A stretch of 8,336 bases of DNA from Cyclobacteriaceae bacterium. GTDB taxonomy: Bacteria > Bacteroidota > Bacteroidia > Cytophagales > Cyclobacteriaceae. The translations under genes were made by a program, and so were the position numbers. The notes beneath the pieces were generated by a model. It saw only the letters and a program-made list of their open reading frames with translations, had not been told where the DNA came from and searched no databases. This document shows, in pieces, positions 6,079-8,336 of the stretch. The stretch spans positions 1 through 8,336 of the forward strand of contig JALOMY010000114.1 of NCBI GenBank assembly GCA_025455225.1, read 5' to 3'. The first letter of the stretch is position 1. The number at the start of each line of letters is the position of its first letter.

Positions 6079-7257
6079 TCAGAGTTTTTCGATCACCATA
6101 GCAGAAGCACCTCCACCACCATTACAAATACCTGCAGTACCGATACTGGCATTGTTCTGTCCTAAAACATGGATTAAGGTTGTTATGATACGGGCACCTG
6201 AAGCACCGAGCGGATGACCTAATGATACAGCTCCGCCATTAACATTGACCCGGTCTGGATTTAGTTCAAGTTTAATATTATTCGCAATGGCAACTGCTGA
6301 AAAGGCTTCATTGATTTCGTAGTAATCAACGTCTTTAGCCGTTATGCCGGCCTGTTTCCACGCTTTTGGAATGGCCAGTGCGGGTGCGGTGGTAAACCAC
6401 ATCGGATCCTGGGCAGCATCGGCAAAGCCTTTTATTCTGGCAATTGGTTTTAGACCCAGTTCTTTTGCTTTTGATGCGCTCATTAAAACAAGTGCTGATG
6501 CTCCGTCATTAATGGTGGATGCATTGGCAGCGGTTACAGTTCCGTCTTTCGTGAATACAGGCCGAAGTCCTGGCATTTTATCGAAGTTCACGTTCTTATA
6601 CTCTTCGTCTTCGTTGAACAAGGTTGAGTTCCCCTTCCGGTCCGTTATCGTTACAGGAACTATTTCATCCTTGAATTTTCCAGAAGCCCAGGCAGCCGCA
6701 GCACGTTTATAGGAGGTTATCGCATAAGCATCCTGATCCTGCCTTGTGATGTTCATTTCTTTGGCCGTATTGTCTGCGCATACGCCCATGGCACAATGAT
6801 TATAGACATCGGTTAAACCATCGTACGTGAGGCCGTCAACCACTTCACCATTTCCATACTTGTAACCATACCTCGCTTTCAATAAATAATAAGGAATGTT
6901 CGACATGCTTTCCATGCCTCCGGCAACTACTATTTCGTTTTGCCCCAGCATAATGGATTGTGCACCCAGCATAATTGCCTTCATTCCAGAGGCACAAACT
7001 TTATTAACCAGCGTACAGGGTACATTATAACCTAAACCTGATGCAACGGCCACTTGGGTTGCCGGTGCCTGTTTTAATCCGGCAGAAATGACATTACCCA
7101 TGAATAACTCCTGTACCAGGGAAGGTTCAAAGCCTGCTTTTTGCATAGCACCCTTAACGGCAATTGCTCCCAACTCAATAGCCGGAATTGAGGCAAGACT
7201 TCCACCGAAACTGCCAATAGGTGTGCGCACCGCGGAAATGATGTAAACTTCAGTCAT
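6079..7257 (-). CDS. Acetyl-CoA acetyltransferase (thiolase, ACAT1-like)
   Basis: This full-length thiolase has 392 residues. Its active site is complete: the acylated nucleophile Cys88 in NKVCASGMKA (85-94), NEAF (316-319), His348 in GHPLGASGAR (347-356) and the general acid/base Cys378 in GICNGGGGASA (376-386). Sequence close to mitochondrial ACAT1 (T2 thiolase) is seen in TPIGSFGGSL, DGLTDVYNHCAMGVCADNTAK (split at 146-155 and 156-166) and VNVNGGAVSLGHP. This favours the biosynthetic or acetoacetyl-CoA type, which joins two acetyl-CoA or cleaves acetoacetyl-CoA, over a long-chain FadA. The reaction direction and pathway (fatty acid or amino acid breakdown, polyhydroxybutyrate or mevalonate supply) cannot be decided here: no reductase, HMG-CoA synthase or CoA-transferase is adjacent. 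The ATG at 7255-7257 gives the standard MTEVYIISAVRTPIG start. It lies 111 bases after batC, so separate transcription is plausible. Confidence 0.93.
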   Translation of the reverse strand: MTEVYIISAVRTPIGSFGGSLASIPAIELGAIAVKGAMQKAGFEPSLVQELFMGNVISAGLKQAPATQVAVASGLGYNVPCTLVNKVCASGMKAIMLGAQSIMLGQNEIVVAGGMESMSNIPYYLLKARYGYKYGNGEVVDGLTYDGLTDVYNHCAMGVCADNTAKEMNITRQDQDAYAITSYKRAAAAWASGKFKDEIVPVTITDRKGNSTLFNEDEEYKNVNFDKMPGLRPVFTKDGTVTAANASTINDGASALVLMSASKAKELGLKPIARIKGFADAAQDPMWFTTAPALAIPKAWKQAGITAKDVDYYEINEAFSAVAIANNIKLELNPDRVNVNGGAVSLGHPLGASGARIITTLIHVLGQNNASIGTAGICNGGGGASAMVIEKL

Positions 7258-7368
7258 ATAAAATAATCAGGTATCAAAATAGGGTAAACAATTGCACTTG
7301 TCCAAGTAAGGGCTGTCAGATTAAGATTCATCCTTTGTAAGTAGGACCGAGTAAGACCAATTCTGGAT

Positions 7369-8184
7369 TTACCAGTCAGGTTTATTTTTATCCTTCGGTT
7401 GCGTGGCTTTACGTTTATTCTGCTGAAGGTATTGTATTTCCTGATTCTTCATGGCCTCCAGGATCATTTTTGCTTTCTCCTCACTGATCTTCATTTGTTC
7501 CAGTTTTTGGGATGAGGGTTTGTTCTCCTTCTTTTCCTGTTCTTCCTGCTGCTCATTTTGTTGTTGTTGCTGCTGCTCCTGTTTTTGTTGCTCCTGTTTA
7601 TTCTGATCGTTTTTCTGATCCTGTTCTTTTTTCTCCTGATCTTTCTTATCCTGTTCCTTTTTCTGTTCGTCTTTCTTTTGCTGATCTTTTTTCTGCTGGT
7701 CCTGCTGTTGTTGTTGCTGGTTCTGATCTTGCTTCTGCTGTTCTTGTTTTTTCTGTTCATCGAGCTTTCGCTTCAGCAGTTCATAATTGTAACGGGCATC
7801 GTCATTCGATGGATCTGCCTTAATAGCCTCCTTGAAATGCTGAAGGGCTTCTTCGGCTTTACCCTGCTTATTTTTGATTACTCCCAGCTGTTGTTGTGCT
7901 GTTGAACGAATGGGGGGTTTAGTGCTCTGGGTAAGTGACTGATAATGATTAAGCGCCTGGGCTGTATCACTTAACTGGTAATAGGAATGTGCAAGATTCA
8001 GAATTACTTCATCTTCGGTTACGTTAAGTGAATCAGTAAGGTATTGATAATGCTTAACTGCAGTTTCATAATCACCGGATTGATAAGCTTTCTTCGCTTC
8101 CGATTTCACCTGGTTTATCTTACCGATTTTAGCAGGATCGGTAATGAATGCAGCAAGAACAATTAATAACCAACTTGTCTTCAT
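7369..8184 (-). CDS. batC: BatC, TPR protein of the Bat aerotolerance operon
   Basis: The protein has 271 residues in four parts. It begins with a short hydrophobic N-terminus (SWLLIVLAAFI), probably a signal peptide or anchor. About three TPR units follow, near 23-56 (SEAKKAYQSGDYETAVKHY), 57-90 (VILNLAHSYYQLSDTAQALNHY) and 93-128 (AQQQLGVIKNKQGKAEEALQHF, then AIKADPSN). Residues 140-224 are an extreme Gln/Lys/Glu/Asp low-complexity segment. The conserved BatC-type tail is ISEEKAKMILEAMKNQE (233-249) with a basic end finishing in KPDW. Bat proteins (A-E) are cell-envelope proteins of Bacteroidota and spirochaetes, linked in Bacteroides to oxygen tolerance; their biochemistry is unsettled. 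The start overlaps the batB stop by four bases (ATGA), which supports the assignment. Downstream is a thiolase rather than batD. Without context it would be called only a TPR protein. Confidence 0.82.
   Translation of the reverse strand: MKTSWLLIVLAAFITDPAKIGKINQVKSEAKKAYQSGDYETAVKHYQYLTDSLNVTEDEVILNLAHSYYQLSDTAQALNHYQSLTQSTKPPIRSTAQQQLGVIKNKQGKAEEALQHFKEAIKADPSNDDARYNYELLKRKLDEQKKQEQQKQDQNQQQQQQDQQKKDQQKKDEQKKEQDKKDQEKKEQDQKNDQNKQEQQKQEQQQQQQNEQQEEQEKKENKPSSQKLEQMKISEEKAKMILEAMKNQEIQYLQQNKRKATQPKDKNKPDW
7567..7701 (-). repeat. Degenerate 15-base (five-residue) repeats in batC
   Basis: Residues 162-206 of BatC divide into nine pentads: DQQKK twice, then DEQKK, EQDKK, DQEKK, EQDQK, NDQNK, QEQQK and QEQQQ. 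This gives a period of 15 bases in the DNA. Glutamine runs flank the block on both sides (156-161 and 204-209). The unit is a multiple of three, so gain or loss of copies would keep the reading frame. The complementary strand is correspondingly rich in TTCTG and TTTTTC, creating spurious Leu/Phe-rich open frames that are not genes. Confidence 0.8.
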
Positions 8185-8336
8185 ATCCGAATCGTTTTCG
8201 TTTGAAGAAGAATATCCAGCACCAGCAGGAACATTCCGGCCAGCAGAAAGTAATAATATTTGTTTGCCGTAACATCAACAAACCGCGCTTCCATAAATTC
8301 GCCCTCTATGCTGTTAATGGTATTTATTAAACGGGC
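8181..8336 (-). CDS. batB: BatB, von Willebrand factor A-domain protein (C-terminal end only)
   Basis: Only the last 51 codons are visible; the gene enters from the right edge. They encode LINTINSIEGEFMEARFVDV, then ANKYYYF, a hydrophobic segment of about 17 residues (FLLAGMFLLVLDILLQT) and a short basic tail, KTIRI. This pattern, an INxIEx-EF helix after the vWA domain followed by a membrane-spanning segment close to the C-terminus, is typical of BatB/BatA-type proteins, but the vWA domain and its MIDAS motif lie outside the window. The stop codon TGA overlaps the ATG of the following TPR gene by four bases (ATGA), the arrangement expected for batB-batC. The assignment rests on this short end plus context. 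Confidence 0.65.
   Translation of the reverse strand, partial: ARLINTINSIEGEFMEARFVDVTANKYYYFLLAGMFLLVLDILLQTKTIRI

Noticed and set aside
7275..7305. Possible promoter for the thiolase: TTG (7305-7303), a 21-base spacer, then TATTTTG (7281-7275) on the minus strand.
   Set aside because: The -7 element is one base short of TAnnTTTG, the -33 element is only TTG, and the spacing is long. This is too weak to list.
7296..7307. Near-palindrome ACTTG-TC-CAAGT between batC and the thiolase, considered as a terminator or operator.
   Set aside because: The stem is at most five pairs with a two-base loop and no T-run follows on either strand.
7512..7905. Long plus-strand open frames, one very rich in Leu and Phe, that look like a membrane protein.
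   Set aside because: They are the complement of the Gln/Lys-rich part of batC. The composition follows from the repeats, and the minus-strand frame has TPRs and a conserved tail.

Overview
The window reads as chromosomal DNA from a member of the Bacteroidota, most likely a Cytophagales-like lineage. The evidence is a TamL-type outer-membrane lipoprotein instead of plain TamA, batB/batC aerotolerance genes, a YwqK-type repeat protein, almost no Shine-Dalgarno sequences, TTG starts, and a promoter of the Bacteroidota TTTG / TAnnTTTG type in front of purC. GC content is moderate by eye and does not shift abruptly. I see no mobile element, tRNA, rRNA or CRISPR.

Layout from left to right: the 5' part of tamL (minus, running off the left edge) stands head to head with a TrmH/SpoU-family RNA methyltransferase (plus), the only plus-strand gene. 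All remaining genes lie on the minus strand. In transcription order, from the right edge leftwards, they are batB (C-terminal end only), batC, an ACAT1-like acetyl-CoA acetyltransferase, a secreted 16-repeat MORN_2/YwqK protein, purC, a STAS-domain protein, rnz (RNase Z) and yhhQ (queuosine-precursor transporter). yhhQ converges on the methyltransferase with only 9 bases between their stop codons.

The most operon-like block is purC-STAS-rnz-yhhQ: gaps of 26 and 65 bases, then a one-base TAATG overlap. A promoter in front of purC and a hairpin with a T-run between STAS and rnz suggest internal control. Three neighbouring genes (rnz, yhhQ and the convergent methyltransferase) concern maturation or modification of stable RNA, and purC belongs to purine synthesis. 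At the right end batB and batC overlap by four bases (ATGA), as in standard bat operons, but a thiolase stands where batD is often found.

Most of the window is ordinary core-genome content. I see no convincing undescribed system. The points most worth a second look are the hairpin directly upstream of the TTG-started rnz, the orphan STAS gene, the 15-base repeat structure of batC, the very regular MORN_2 array, and the 10-base divergent space between tamL and the methyltransferase.
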